A DNA stretch of 64,000 nucleotides from Phocaeicola sartorii JCM 17136 = DSM 21941. Lineage in GTDB: Bacteria; Bacteroidota; Bacteroidia; Bacteroidales; Bacteroidaceae. The notes beneath the pieces were generated by a model that was given only the letters and a program-made list of their open reading frames with translations, had not been told where the DNA came from and ran no database searches. Made by a program: the position numbers and the translations under genes. Positions 48,119-56,089 of the stretch are shown in pieces (within the stretch, counting starts at the first letter, position 1; each line of letters begins with the position of its first letter). Where the stretch lies: assembly GCF_000614185.1 (NCBI RefSeq), contig NZ_BAKM01000006.1, positions 62,001 to 126,000 of the forward strand, read 5' to 3'.

Positions 48119-48979
48119 ATGAGAAAACTAATAATCGGAGTTTGTCTGCTTATGCTGATAAGCTCCTGTGGAGGCGGAAAAAAGAAAATGGACCCCTTCG
48201 AGACGCTTACTGAGGAAATTGATTCGCTGACTGCAACCCCGGACACAACAGAGGCGATGGCTGCGGTAGAGGAAGAGCCCATGGTTCCCGCTACGGCCGA
48301 CGAGAGTTTTGCTGACTTTTTCTACAATTTTGCCAGTGATGAAAAATTGCAACTGTCACGCATCGTGTTCCCTTTACCCTATTATACCATGGAAAAGAAA
48401 GAACACATTGAAAAGGACAAGTGGAAGCACGATCCTTTATTCAGCCGGCAGGATGCCTATACTGTTCTGTTTGACAAGGCGGAGGACATGGAGGTGGAGA
48501 AAGATACGGGGCTGACCAGTGTCAAGATAGAATGGATTTACTTGAAAACAGGGAAAATCAAGCGGTATTATTTTGAACGCTTGAAAGGGCTGTGGAAACT
48601 GGAAGCCATAGATTTCGCGGATATGCCGCGGGAGGATGCCGGTAAGGAGGACTTCTTTGAGTTTTATGAACGTTTTGCCAACGACTCTGTTTTCCAGTTG
48701 TCACGTCTGCACGAACCGTTGAAATTTGTGACCGCTGATCCCGAAGACGAGTTCCAGATACTGGAGACAACCCTGGAGGCCGGACAATGGTTCGCCTTCC
48801 AGCCTGTATTGCCTCGTGAGAATCTGACCAATGTGAACTATGGACAGAACGAGAATGTGCATTCCGATACGAAGGTGATTGAAATGAAGGGCTTTGGCAA
48901 TGGATTTAATAATACGCTCTATTTTGAACGGCGGCACGGTCAGTGGAGACTGATGCAGTTTGAGGATCTGAGCGACTGA
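48119..48979 (+). CDS. Lipoprotein of unknown function (DUF4348-like)
   Basis: A 286-residue lipoprotein with lipobox LISSC (Cys about residue 17) followed by a Gly/Lys-rich and then an acidic linker (ETLTEEIDSLTATPDTTEAM). Two similar halves are visible: ADFFYNFASDEKLQLSRIVF with PLPYYT, and EFYERFANDSVFQLSRLHEP with LKFV, each leading to a Tyr/Phe-rich strand pattern (KRYYFERLKGLWKLEAIDF; TLYFERRHGQWRLMQFEDL). This internal duplication fits the DUF4348 group of Bacteroides. No catalytic residues can be pointed to. It is 11 bp upstream of murB and probably in the same transcript. Confidence 0.75.
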   Translation: MRKLIIGVCLLMLISSCGGGKKKMDPFETLTEEIDSLTATPDTTEAMAAVEEEPMVPATADESFADFFYNFASDEKLQLSRIVFPLPYYTMEKKEHIEKDKWKHDPLFSRQDAYTVLFDKAEDMEVEKDTGLTSVKIEWIYLKTGKIKRYYFERLKGLWKLEAIDFADMPREDAGKEDFFEFYERFANDSVFQLSRLHEPLKFVTADPEDEFQILETTLEAGQWFAFQPVLPRENLTNVNYGQNENVHSDTKVIEMKGFGNGFNNTLYFERRHGQWRLMQFEDLSD

Positions 48980-48990
48980 TTTGATGGTAA

Positions 48991-50004
48991 ATGAAAGAAA
49001 TAAAAGACTACTCTCTGTTGCCTCATAATACATTCGGTATGGATGTAAAGGCATCTTTGTTCGTGGAATATGAATCGGTGGAAGAACTGCGGTCCGTCTT
49101 GTCGGATAAAAAACGGATGGCCGGCGGCTGGTTGCATATCGGCGGAGGAAGTAACTTGCTTTTTAAAGGTGATTACGCGGGGACTATCCTGCATTCGGCT
49201 GTCCGGGGATATGAGGTGGTGGCTGAGAACGAACGGGAAATAGAGGTCAGGGCGGGAGCCGGAGAGGTATGGGATGATTTTGTGGCATATACCGTAAGAA
49301 ACGGTTGGTATGGCGCTGAAAATCTGTCATTGATTCCCGGCGAGGTAGGCGCTTCTGCCGTCCAGAATATCGGTGCGTACGGTGTGGAGGCGAAAGATCT
49401 GATTGTAAGTGTGGAAACCCTCGAGGTGGAGACCGGCAGGGAACGGCTCTTTACCTGGGAGGAATGCCGTTACGCTTATCGTGAAAGCATTTTCAAGAAA
49501 GAATTGAAAGGTAAATATATAGTGACTCATGTCACTTACCGTCTGAGCCGGCAGCCGGTCTTTCATCTGGAATATGGCAATGTGCGTGGCGAATTGGAAA
49601 AGCAAGGCCGTGAGGTGACTTTGGAGAATGTAAGGGAGGTGATCATAGCCGTGCGTGAAGCCAAGTTGCCCGATCCGCGGGTGCAGGGCAATGCCGGAAG
49701 TTTCTTTATGAATCCCATCGTTCCGCGTAAGCAGTTTGACATGCTACAGCAGCAGTATCCCGACATGCCGCATTATGAGGTGGATGGCAGCCGGGTGAAA
49801 ATTCCCGCTGCATGGATGATAGACCGTTGCGGCTGGAAAGGCAAACAAATAGGACGCGCGGGTGTTCATTCCAGACAGGCGTTGGTTCTGGTGAACTGTG
49901 GGGGCGCTACGGGGGATGAAGTGATCTCTCTTGCCATGCAGATACAGCAGTCTGTGTTTCAAAAGTTCGGGGTGGCGATCTCTCCCGAAGTGAATTTTAT
50001 ATAA
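48991..50004 (+). CDS. murB: UDP-N-acetylenolpyruvoylglucosamine reductase (MurB)
   Basis: A 337-residue FAD enzyme that reduces UDP-GlcNAc-enolpyruvate to UDP-MurNAc with NADPH, the second committed step of peptidoglycan synthesis in the cytoplasm. FAD-binding motifs: [14 protein letters not shown] and [20 protein letters not shown]; the YRES segment ([11 protein letters not shown]) supplies the conserved Tyr/Arg. The catalytic Ser lies in [12 protein letters not shown] and the C-terminal Glu in [12 protein letters not shown]. The YRES form and length match the type I (E. coli-like) enzyme. It is intact and followed after 8 bp by a metallo-beta-lactamase-fold gene. Confidence 0.96.
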   Translation: MKEIKDYSLLPHNTFGMDVKASLFVEYESVEELRSVLSDKKRMAGGWLHIGGGSNLLFKGDYAGTILHSAVRGYEVVAENEREIEVRAGAGEVWDDFVAYTVRNGWYGAENLSLIPGEVGASAVQNIGAYGVEAKDLIVSVETLEVETGRERLFTWEECRYAYRESIFKKELKGKYIVTHVTYRLSRQPVFHLEYGNVRGELEKQGREVTLENVREVIIAVREAKLPDPRVQGNAGSFFMNPIVPRKQFDMLQQQYPDMPHYEVDGSRVKIPAAWMIDRCGWKGKQIGRAGVHSRQALVLVNCGGATGDEVISLAMQIQQSVFQKFGVAISPEVNFI

Positions 50005-50012
50005 GGTATGAT

Positions 50013-50789
50013 ATGAAGATTACAATACTAGGCAGCGGAACATCTACGGGAGTACCCGAAATAGGGTGCAAATGCCCGGTATGTACCAGCAGTGATCCCC
50101 GGGACAACCGTTTGCGCTGTTCGGGGCTGGTAGAAACGGAAGGGCTCCGGATACTGATAGACTGCGGTCCCGACTTCCGTGAGCAGATGATACGATTGGA
50201 TGATTTCAAGCCCTTGGATGGTGTTCTGATCACTCACGAGCATTATGACCATGTAGGAGGTTTGGATGATTTGCGTCCTTTCTGCCGTTTCCGCGATGTG
50301 CCGGTTTATGCCGAACAATATACGGCGGAGCGTCTGCGCCAGCGTATTCCTTATTGTTTTGCCGAACATCTTTATCCGGGAGTTCCCCGTATTACATTAG
50401 AGGAAATTGTTCCCGGCTCTCCTTTTGTGATCGGCAGTCCCGAAAGAAAAAAGGTGGAAGTGACGCCCCTCCGGGTGATGCACGGCAGACTGCCCATTTT
50501 GGGATACCGCATCGGCCGGATGGCATGGATTACCGATATGCTGACGATGCCCGAATCTGAATACGATTTGTTGCAGGGACTGGATGTACTGGTAATGAAC
50601 GCGTTGCGTCCCCAGCCTCACAATACCCATCAGAACCTGCTGACGGCGTTGGAAAATGCGCGGAGGATAGGAGCCGGAGAGACTTATTTTATTCACATGA
50701 GCCATCATGTGGGATTGCATGCTGACGCTGAACGGCTGTTGCCTCCGCATATACATTTTGCATACGATGGAATGAAAATTTGTTTATAA
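50013..50789 (+). CDS. PhnP-like metallo-beta-lactamase-fold hydrolase
   Basis: A 258-residue protein of the MBL superfamily. It opens MKITILGSGTSTGVPEIGC, followed by the zinc-type CKCPVCTSSD seen in PhnP phosphodiesterases. The metal-binding HxHxDH is in LITHEHYDHVGGLDDLRPF near residue 75, with further ligands in RVMHGRLPILGYR and HMSHHVGLHADAERLLPPHI, and the Asp in WITDMLTMPE. Relatives hydrolyse cyclic phosphodiesters, but in a murB neighbourhood without phn genes the substrate is unknown. Its end overlaps the end of the convergent nth gene by six bases. Confidence 0.85.
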   Translation: MKITILGSGTSTGVPEIGCKCPVCTSSDPRDNRLRCSGLVETEGLRILIDCGPDFREQMIRLDDFKPLDGVLITHEHYDHVGGLDDLRPFCRFRDVPVYAEQYTAERLRQRIPYCFAEHLYPGVPRITLEEIVPGSPFVIGSPERKKVEVTPLRVMHGRLPILGYRIGRMAWITDMLTMPESEYDLLQGLDVLVMNALRPQPHNTHQNLLTALENARRIGAGETYFIHMSHHVGLHADAERLLPPHIHFAYDGMKICL

Positions 50790-51428
50790 AGCCGGCTTCA
50801 ACGAATACCGGCACAATCCGTTCAGTCCGCATTCCGCACATTTCGGCGTACGTGCCACGCAGACATACCTGCCGTGTAAAATCAACCAATGATGTGCGGT
50901 GGGTACAATCTCTTCCGGAATGTACTTCATCAGATATTTCTCGGTAGCCAGCGGTGTGGTGCAGGTTTTGGGAACCAGCCCGATGCGGTGGCTCACCCGG
51001 AACACATGCGTGTCTACCGCCATGGCAGCTTTGTTGAACACTACGCTTTGAATGACATTGGCCGTCTTGCGTCCCACTCCCGGCAGTCTGATCAGTTCTT
51101 CCAGTGTTCCCGGCACTTCGCTGTGAAAATCCTTCACCAGCATCTGTGCCATGCCCACCAGATGTTTCGCCTTGTTGTTGGGATAACTTACACTCCGTAT
51201 GTATTCATAAACCACTTCCGGTGTCGAAGCGGCCAGTGCCTCAGGAGTCGGGAAATCCCGGTAAAGGGGAGGGGTGATCATGTTTACCCGCTTGTCCGTA
51301 CATTGCGCGCTCAGAATAACGGCTATCAACAACTCGAATGGGTTGTTGTAATGAAGTTCGGTCTCGGCAACGGGCATCGCCTCTTGGAAGTAAGCGATTA
51401 CCTTGTTATAAAGTTCTTGTTTTTTCAT
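50784..51428 (-). CDS. nth: Endonuclease III (DNA glycosylase/AP lyase)
   Basis: A 214-residue base-excision-repair enzyme that removes oxidised pyrimidines and nicks the abasic site. The helix-hairpin-helix is LPGVGRKTANVI (catalytic Lys121), and the catalytic Asp139 lies in AMAVDTHVFRVSHRIGL. The 4Fe-4S cluster loop CVARTPKCAECGLNGLC has the C-x6-C-x2-C-x5-C spacing and begins in GRYVC near the C-terminus. It is full length and undamaged. It is convergent with the PhnP-like gene and has its own promoter-like TATATTTG upstream. Confidence 0.96.
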   Translation of the reverse strand: MKKQELYNKVIAYFQEAMPVAETELHYNNPFELLIAVILSAQCTDKRVNMITPPLYRDFPTPEALAASTPEVVYEYIRSVSYPNNKAKHLVGMAQMLVKDFHSEVPGTLEELIRLPGVGRKTANVIQSVVFNKAAMAVDTHVFRVSHRIGLVPKTCTTPLATEKYLMKYIPEEIVPTAHHWLILHGRYVCVARTPKCAECGLNGLCRYSLKPAL

Positions 51429-51451
51429 CTTTTCTCTTCTTTTTCCGGTTA

Positions 51452-51459
51452 CAAATATA
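51452..51459 (-). promoter_or_regulatory. -7 element of nth
   Basis: TATATTTG on the minus strand, 24 bp upstream of the nth ATG. Confidence 0.5.
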
Positions 51460-51608
51460 ATTGATAAATCAATAAGGTGGAGTGATTCGGGCGGTTCATT
51501 TGTCCGGCCGGGGTGTCTTCTTCTCCTGTTTGCATGAGCGGGCTTGACGGTTTCTTTCAGATAAGAATATTTAAGGCGGTTATATTCAAATACCTCGGAA
51601 ATAATTTC

Positions 51609-51616
51609 TATCTTTG
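51609..51616 (+). promoter_or_regulatory. -7 element of the queuosine operon
   Basis: TATCTTTG, exact consensus. It implies a 5' leader of about 70 nt before the yhhQ-like ATG, long enough for a small riboswitch. Confidence 0.6.
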
Positions 51617-51657
51617 CGCCTTGAATTAAAAATAGACGTATGATGCCGTGAATAGCG

Positions 51658-51693
51658 GTCGTGTATTCTAGAACACCACGTAAAAAACAGGAG
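51658..51693 (+). promoter_or_regulatory. Candidate preQ1 riboswitch upstream of queuosine genes
   Basis: The leader has CGTG (51660-51663) pairing with CACG (51677-51680), an enclosed loop containing TTCTAGAACAC, then TAAAAAAC and the Shine-Dalgarno AGGAG. This order resembles the preQ1-I aptamer (stem, loop with TTCTAG and ACAC, stem, A-rich tail that folds back near the ribosome-binding site). The three downstream genes all concern queuosine. The stem is short and the usual CUA pairing to the loop is not obvious, so it could instead be a simple GTGTaTTCTAGAACAC hairpin. Confidence 0.45.
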
Positions 51694-51695
51694 AA

Positions 51696-52385
51696 ATGAA
51701 GAAGAATAATAACACTGTATCTGTATCGTTCATGTTGCTCGGCATACTGTTTTGTGTATGTCTTGTCGCAGCGAATTTATTGGAGACCAAGGTAGTCCAG
51801 GTCTGGAAAATCACGGCGACAGCCGGATTGGTCGTATTTCCCATCTCTTACATCATCAATGACTGTATAGCCGAAGTCTGGGGCTTCCGTAAGGCGCGCC
51901 TTATCATTTGGATGGGCTTTGCCATGAATTTCATGGTGGTAGCCTTGGGCCAGCTTGCCATCCTGATGCCCGCGGCTCCGTTCTGGGAAGGAGAGGAGGG
52001 CTTCAACTTCGTGTTCGGCATGGCGCCCCGCATCGCCGTGGCCAGTCTGACCGCTTTTCTGGCAGGTTCTTTCCTGAATGCCTATGTCATGAGCAAAATG
52101 AAGCTGGCCTCGGGTGGAAAGCACTTTTCGCTCCGTGCCGTCGCTTCTACCTTGGTGGGCGAGAGCGCCGATTCCATCATTTTCTTTCCTGTCGCCTTCG
52201 GAGGCTTGATGCCTGCCGGCGAACTGATGAAGATGATGCTCATTCAGGCGGTGCTCAAGACACTCTATGAAATCATTATCCTGCCCGTTACCATCCGTGT
52301 GGTAAAGTATATCAAGAAGGTGGATGGAAGCGATGTCTTTGATGAGCATATCTCATACAACGTATTAAAAATAAAAGAACTATAA
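51696..52385 (+). CDS. Queuosine precursor transporter (YhhQ/VUT family)
   Basis: A 229-residue inner-membrane protein with about six helices that imports queuosine precursors such as preQ0 or preQ1. It shows the family's NLLETKVVQVWKITATAG, FPISYIINDCIAEVWGFRKA and the later ESADSIIFFPVAF with a buried acidic residue, then VLKTLYEIIILPVTIRVVKY. It is the first gene of an operon with queC and queF, which supports the annotation strongly. RBS AGGAG lies 3 bp before the ATG. Intact. Confidence 0.9.
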   Translation: MKKNNNTVSVSFMLLGILFCVCLVAANLLETKVVQVWKITATAGLVVFPISYIINDCIAEVWGFRKARLIIWMGFAMNFMVVALGQLAILMPAAPFWEGEEGFNFVFGMAPRIAVASLTAFLAGSFLNAYVMSKMKLASGGKHFSLRAVASTLVGESADSIIFFPVAFGGLMPAGELMKMMLIQAVLKTLYEIIILPVTIRVVKYIKKVDGSDVFDEHISYNVLKIKEL

Positions 52386-52500
52386 TAATTTGCTAACGTG
52401 CCGGTATGCCGATAGGCCAATTACCGTGCGGAATATGGCGTACCATATCCATATAGCGGGGCGGTTAGTGCAGGGGCATGTCAGCACATTGAAAAAATAT
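52386..52500 (+). repeat. Intergenic repeat related to the pheS-MFS element
   Basis: Contains 8-bp-like units (ACGTGCCG, GTATGCCG, ATAGGCCA) followed by CCAATTACCGTGCGGAATAT (52417-52436), which matches 18 of 20 bases on the reverse strand at 46919-46938. A local hairpin ATATGG-CGTA-CCATAT follows. Like the other copy it lies between two genes of one direction, in sense orientation. Confidence 0.65.
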
Positions 52501-52505
52501 AAACA

Positions 52506-53177
52506 ATGAATAAAAGTGACGCATTGGTTGTGTTCAGCGGCGGGCAGGACTCGACCACTTGCCTGTTTTGGGCAAAAAAGCATTTCCGCAGGGTATATGC
52601 TTTAAGTTTTATCTATGGACAAAAGCATGTGAAGGAGGTGGAGTTGGCCCGCGCCATTGCCGGAAAGGCAGGTGTGGAGTTTAAAGCGATGGATGTCTCC
52701 TTTATAGGAAACTTGGGCAAAAATTCGCTGACGGATACCACGATAGCGATGGACGAGGAGAAGCCTGCCGGCAGTTTCCCTAATACATTTGTGCCGGGGC
52801 GCAATCTGTTCTTTCTGAGCATTGCGGCTGTCTATGCGCGCGAACTGGGGATCAATCATATCGTGACCGGTGTGTCGCAGACCGATTTCAGCGGTTATCC
52901 CGATTGCCGGGATGCTTTCATCAAGTCGCTGAATGTGACGTTGAACCTTGCCATGGATGAGCAGTTCGTGCTTCACACTCCGCTGATGTGGATTGACAAA
53001 GCGGAGACATGGGCGTTGGCGGATGAATTGGGCGTGCTCGATTTGATCCGGCATGAAACGCTGACTTGCTATAATGGCATACAAGGGGATGGCTGTGGCC
53101 ATTGTCCGGCCTGTAAGCTTCGTCGTGAAGGATTGGAGAAGTATCTGGAGATAAAGGCGGAAAAAGAGAAACAATAA
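52506..53177 (+). CDS. queC: 7-cyano-7-deazaguanine synthase QueC
   Basis: A 223-residue ATP-dependent enzyme that makes preQ0 from 7-carboxy-7-deazaguanine. The PP-loop [16 protein letters not shown] opens the protein, with [17 protein letters not shown] and [19 protein letters not shown] in the middle. The zinc site is [19 protein letters not shown] (four cysteines, C-x8-C-x2-C-x2-C). Length and motifs are normal. It lies between the transporter gene and queF, from which it is separated by a palindrome-rich spacer. Confidence 0.97.
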   Translation: MNKSDALVVFSGGQDSTTCLFWAKKHFRRVYALSFIYGQKHVKEVELARAIAGKAGVEFKAMDVSFIGNLGKNSLTDTTIAMDEEKPAGSFPNTFVPGRNLFFLSIAAVYARELGINHIVTGVSQTDFSGYPDCRDAFIKSLNVTLNLAMDEQFVLHTPLMWIDKAETWALADELGVLDLIRHETLTCYNGIQGDGCGHCPACKLRREGLEKYLEIKAEKEKQ

Positions 53178-53232
53178 GATAAATGAAGGTGTTTTCTCCC
53201 TGTATGAAAAGTGTTTCCTTCCTGTAGATTTT

Positions 53233-53322
53233 ATCGTTTCACCCTAGTGATTAAGCTTGATCACTAAAGTGAGGATGTTTCATCACCTTGGTGATATAAC
53301 TTCATCACCCGGGTGAAACGAT
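53233..53322. repeat. Nested palindromes (TCACC/GGTGA family) between queC and queF
   Basis: Outer arms ATCGTTTCACCC (53233-53244) and GGGTGAAACGAT (53311-53322) are perfect inverted repeats. Between them lie TAGTGAT-TAAGCTT-GATCACTA, ATCACCTTGGTGAT and TTCATCACCCGGGTGAA, so the whole 90 bp can fold as one branched hairpin or several small ones. Confidence 0.7.
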
Positions 53323-53396
53323 AGGCTCTGCCGGAAGGGAATCTCTTCTCCGAAGCATGAAAGAGGAAACATGAATATGGAAAAAAGAGAACTTTA

Positions 53397-53851
53397 ATGG
53401 AAAGAAAAGATGAATTGACCCTTCTCGGGGCGAAGACCGAGTACAAGCAGGATTATGCTCCGAAGTGTTGGAGTCCTTTGTGAACAAGCATCCCGGAAAC
53501 GACTATTGGGTACGTTTCAACTGCCCCGAATTTACCAGTCTGTGTCCTATTACAGGACAGCCCGACTTTGCGGAGATCCGTATCTCCTATCTTCCCGATG
53601 TGAAAATGGTGGAGAGCAAGAGTTTGAAACTGTATTTGTTCAGTTTCCGTAATCACGGTGATTTTCATGAAGATTGCGTGAATATCATCATGAAAGACTT
53701 GATAAAGCTGATGGATCCCAAATATATAGAGGTGACGGGCATCTTTACTCCGCGCGGCGGGATCTCCATTTATCCGTATTGCAATTACGGCCGTCCGGGT
53801 ACCAAGTATGAGGAATTGGCGGAGTATCGGATGCGCAATCACGATTTATAA
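53397..53851 (+). CDS. queF: preQ0 reductase QueF, frameshifted
   Basis: NADPH-dependent nitrile reductase converting preQ0 to preQ1. Corrected length is 151 residues, normal for the short, single-domain QueF. The start ATG at 53397 reads [20 protein letters not shown]. The break is at about 53460-53462: CTCCGAAG lacks one G or C, and restoring it gives [14 protein letters not shown]. The catalytic Cys is in [16 protein letters not shown] and the QueF motif is [32 protein letters not shown] follows. Third gene of the queuosine set. As written only the last 128 residues are open. Confidence 0.93.
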
Positions 53852-53892
53852 GCCGTTTCTTATCAATGAATGAGAGTTTGTTGCCTCAAATA

Positions 53893-53924
53893 TTTGCTAG
53901 TCTTGAAAATTTGTTCTACCTTTG
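53893..53924 (+). promoter_or_regulatory. Canonical promoter of tRNA-Ser
   Basis: TTTG at 53893-53896, 20-bp spacer, TACCTTTG at 53917-53924, 12 bp before the mature tRNA. Confidence 0.75.
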
Positions 53925-53936
53925 CACCCCGATAAA

Positions 53937-54024
53937 GGAGAGGTGCTCGAGTGGTTGAAGAGGCACGCCTGGAAAGCGTGTATACCCCAAAAGGGTATCC
54001 GGGGTTCGAATCCCCGTCTCTCCG
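53937..54024 (+). tRNA. tRNA-Ser (GGA)
   Basis: An 88-nt class II tRNA: acceptor GGAGAGG / TCTCTCC with discriminator G, anticodon loop CTGGAAA with anticodon GGA, long variable arm TACCCCAAAAGGGTA and T arm CGGGG-TTCGAAT-CCCCG. Confidence 0.97.
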
Positions 54025-54047
54025 CTGGAAAGAATTGCAAAACAAAG

Positions 54048-54080
54048 AAAATCCCTGTAAATTAATAATTTACGGGGATT
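54048..54080 (+). terminator. Terminator of tRNA-Ser
   Basis: AATCCC-TGTAAAT pairs with AATTTAC-GGGGATT around TAAT and runs into six T. Confidence 0.8.
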
Positions 54081-54084
54081 TTTT

Positions 54085-54349
54085 GTTTTTGATATATAGC
54101 TAAGCATATCTTTAGAATGGAGGAAATGCAAAGCTTTCCTCTCAGTCTGTTAATTGTAATGCAGATAGTCGTATCCCAATGAAAAAGGCTTAGTTGTCGG
54201 ATAGAAAACCTTTAGCAATGCATAAGAAAAGGCTTGCCTTTCAAAGCGTTTTTCTGCTGTAGTCCCAGTGTATGAGGGCTGTTCGCTGCTTTGACACGAT
54301 ACTATAAACATTTGGTATAATCCTACAAATCTTTTTCAGACTGTGCATC
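54085..54349. other. Spacer between tRNA-Ser and the second glycan locus
   Basis: No gene recognised. One hairpin GAGGAAA-TGCAAAGC-TTTCCTC occurs at about 54120-54141. Nothing resembles an attachment site or a tRNA 3' duplication. Confidence 0.4.
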
Positions 54350-54357
54350 TATCTTTG
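54350..54357 (+). promoter_or_regulatory. -7 element of the small ORF-GH28 operon
   Basis: TATCTTTG, exact consensus, 31 bp before the small ORF. Confidence 0.55.
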
Positions 54358-54388
54358 AGGCAACGAATTAAATGTAAAATCTGATAAT

Positions 54389-54541
54389 ATGGAAAAGATT
54401 AAAAAGTGGTTTCTTAAGATTTATTTCCCTGTCGGACTGGAGAAGGGTACAAGCACCCTCCAGCTTGAGATGCCGGGGCAGTGTGGAAATTGTATTCACC
54501 AGTTGTTTATCGTGAAAGAAATTAATTCGTCTGAAAAATGA
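54389..54541 (+). CDS. Small ORF (50 aa) translationally coupled to GH28
   Basis: ATG at 54389 opens a 50-residue frame, product starting MEKIKKWFLKIYFPVGLEKG and containing a CGNC pair (PGQCGNCIHQL). Its TGA overlaps the GH28 ATG in the four-base ATGA pattern typical of translational coupling, and it sits just behind an exact -7 element. No family is recognised. A GGGT-ACAAGC-ACCC hairpin lies inside it. It may be a leader peptide or a real small protein; the cysteine pair and basic N-terminus are its only features. Confidence 0.5.
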   Translation: MEKIKKWFLKIYFPVGLEKGTSTLQLEMPGQCGNCIHQLFIVKEINSSEK

Positions 54542-55920
54542 AAAATATGAAGAGGCTTTTATCTGTTATATTATGTGTGCTGATGTCCGTGGAAATGTCG
54601 CATGCCCAAACTGTTTCCTTTAATGTGAAGGACTATGGGGCGCGTGGCAATGGGAAAAGGTTGGATTCTCCTGCCATCCAGCGGGCGATTGATGCTTGTC
54701 ATCGTGCCGGAGGAGGAACTGTGATAGTTCCTCCCGGTACTTATCTTTCGGCTACGGTAGAGTTGAAGGACAATGTGACGTTGCATCTGGAAAAGGATGC
54801 GCTTATCTTGGGTACTACCGATTATAAAGCATATCGGAATCTGGATCCTTTTACGGAAGGACTGGGCATTGAGGTAGGCTGGGCATTGTTGGTGGCGGTG
54901 GATGCCCGGAATGTGGGATTGACCGGCGAGGGGACGATTGACGGGCAGGGATCTGCTTTGAAAGAACGTCATATAAAGGAAGACAAGCGTCCGGAAAAAG
55001 ATCGTTGGGGATTGCGTCCTTTCTTGCTTCGCTGGGTGCGTTGCCAGGGTGTTACGGTGAAGGATGTGACATTGAAATATGCCGGTGCGTGGACTTCGCA
55101 TTATTTTCAGTGCACGGATGTGACGATTGACCGGGTGACGATTCGCAGCGTGGGGGTTGCTCACAATGATGGTATCAATATTGATGGTTGCCGGCATGTG
55201 CGTATCAGTCATTGTGATATTGTGAGCGGAGATGATGCGCTGTGTTTCAAGACAACTTCCAGCAAGATGGCATGCAGTGATATTGTTGTCACCGATATGA
55301 AAATGAAAACCAATCAGGCGGGGATAAAGATGGGAACGGAGTCGATGGCGCCGTTCGAGGATATCAAGATAAGCAACTGTCACATCTATGACACGAAGAA
55401 CGGGGGGATCAAACTCTTCTCGGTGGATGGTGCTTGTTTGCGTAATGTGGAAATTTCGGATATCACGATGGATGAAGTCCGTACGCCGATGATGTTCCGG
55501 TTGGGGTCGAGACTGAGCGTTTTCCGTAAGCAGGAAGACACGAAGCAATCTACCGGCACGTTTGAAAATGTAGTTGTCCGCAATGTGAGGGCAGTGGCGG
55601 CCGACAAGGCGCAGCTTGATCCGCCTTCGGGTATTCTGGTAACCGGTGTCCCGGGACATTATATTACAAATCTGACGTTGGAAAATATTCATATCCGTCT
55701 GTTGGGAACGGGAACGGAGGAGGACGCTCGCCGGCAGGTGCCGGAAGCGGTGGACCAGTATCCTGAAGTGAAGACTTTCGGACCTAAGATTCCTGCTTAC
55801 GGCGTATGGGCACGCCACGTCAAAGGATTGAAGTTGAAAAATGTGACTTTTGAATTGAAGAATCCGGATGCCCGTCCTAAGATTATTTGTGAGGATGGAG
55901 ACCTGGAAATTTATGAATGA
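54538..55920 (+). CDS. GH28 polygalacturonase/exo-galacturonidase
   Basis: A 460-residue secreted right-handed beta-helix enzyme cleaving alpha-1,4-linked galacturonic acid. Signal peptide ends at SVEMSHA; the pectate-lyase-like opening is FNVKDYGARGNGKRLDSPAI. Catalytic features: HNDGINIDG near residue 210 (replacing NTD) and SGDDALCFK near residue 230 with the Asp pair; the canonical GHG is replaced by a region around NQAGIKMGTES. That pattern is usual for exo-acting Bacteroides GH28 proteins. ATG overlaps the small ORF stop; a second Met is the fourth codon. First enzyme of the right-hand glycan locus. Confidence 0.92.
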   Translation: MKNMKRLLSVILCVLMSVEMSHAQTVSFNVKDYGARGNGKRLDSPAIQRAIDACHRAGGGTVIVPPGTYLSATVELKDNVTLHLEKDALILGTTDYKAYRNLDPFTEGLGIEVGWALLVAVDARNVGLTGEGTIDGQGSALKERHIKEDKRPEKDRWGLRPFLLRWVRCQGVTVKDVTLKYAGAWTSHYFQCTDVTIDRVTIRSVGVAHNDGINIDGCRHVRISHCDIVSGDDALCFKTTSSKMACSDIVVTDMKMKTNQAGIKMGTESMAPFEDIKISNCHIYDTKNGGIKLFSVDGACLRNVEISDITMDEVRTPMMFRLGSRLSVFRKQEDTKQSTGTFENVVVRNVRAVAADKAQLDPPSGILVTGVPGHYITNLTLENIHIRLLGTGTEEDARRQVPEAVDQYPEVKTFGPKIPAYGVWARHVKGLKLKNVTFELKNPDARPKIICEDGDLEIYE

Positions 55921-55934
55921 TAGAAGAGACTGAT

Positions 55935-56089
55935 ATGATAAGGTTGTATAAAATAGGTTTTGCTTTGTGGCGCTGTGTCAGCGCGGTTGGTGTGCTGGCA
56001 CAGACAGCCACCTTGAAAAGTCCGGATGGAAGGATTACTTTTTAAGGGTGGACAAGGATCGTTTGATTTACATTAATGAAGAAATAGAG
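55935..56089 (+). pseudogene. Remnant of a GH97 N-terminus fused in front of the intact GH97
   Basis: An ATG at 55935 encodes MIRLYKIGFALWRCVSAVGV, then LAQTATLKSPDGRITF, and stops at 56045. SPDGRITF is the first strand of GH97 enzymes (compare SPDSRITV and SPDGHLST in PUL1). Adding one T to the T run near 56038-56042 continues it as LRVDKDRLIYINEEIE, still GH97-like, directly into the signal peptide of the next gene. This looks like the leftover start of a GH97 gene whose body was deleted, or an N-terminal duplication. Confidence 0.5.

Noticed and set aside
32812-54024. tRNA-His and tRNA-Ser as integration sites of a mobile island
   Set aside because: No integrase, relaxase or duplicated tRNA 3' end is visible; the flanking genes are mostly housekeeping.
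54571-55818. 415-residue open frame on the minus strand
   Set aside because: Antisense to the GH28 gene; Arg/His-rich composition without motifs.
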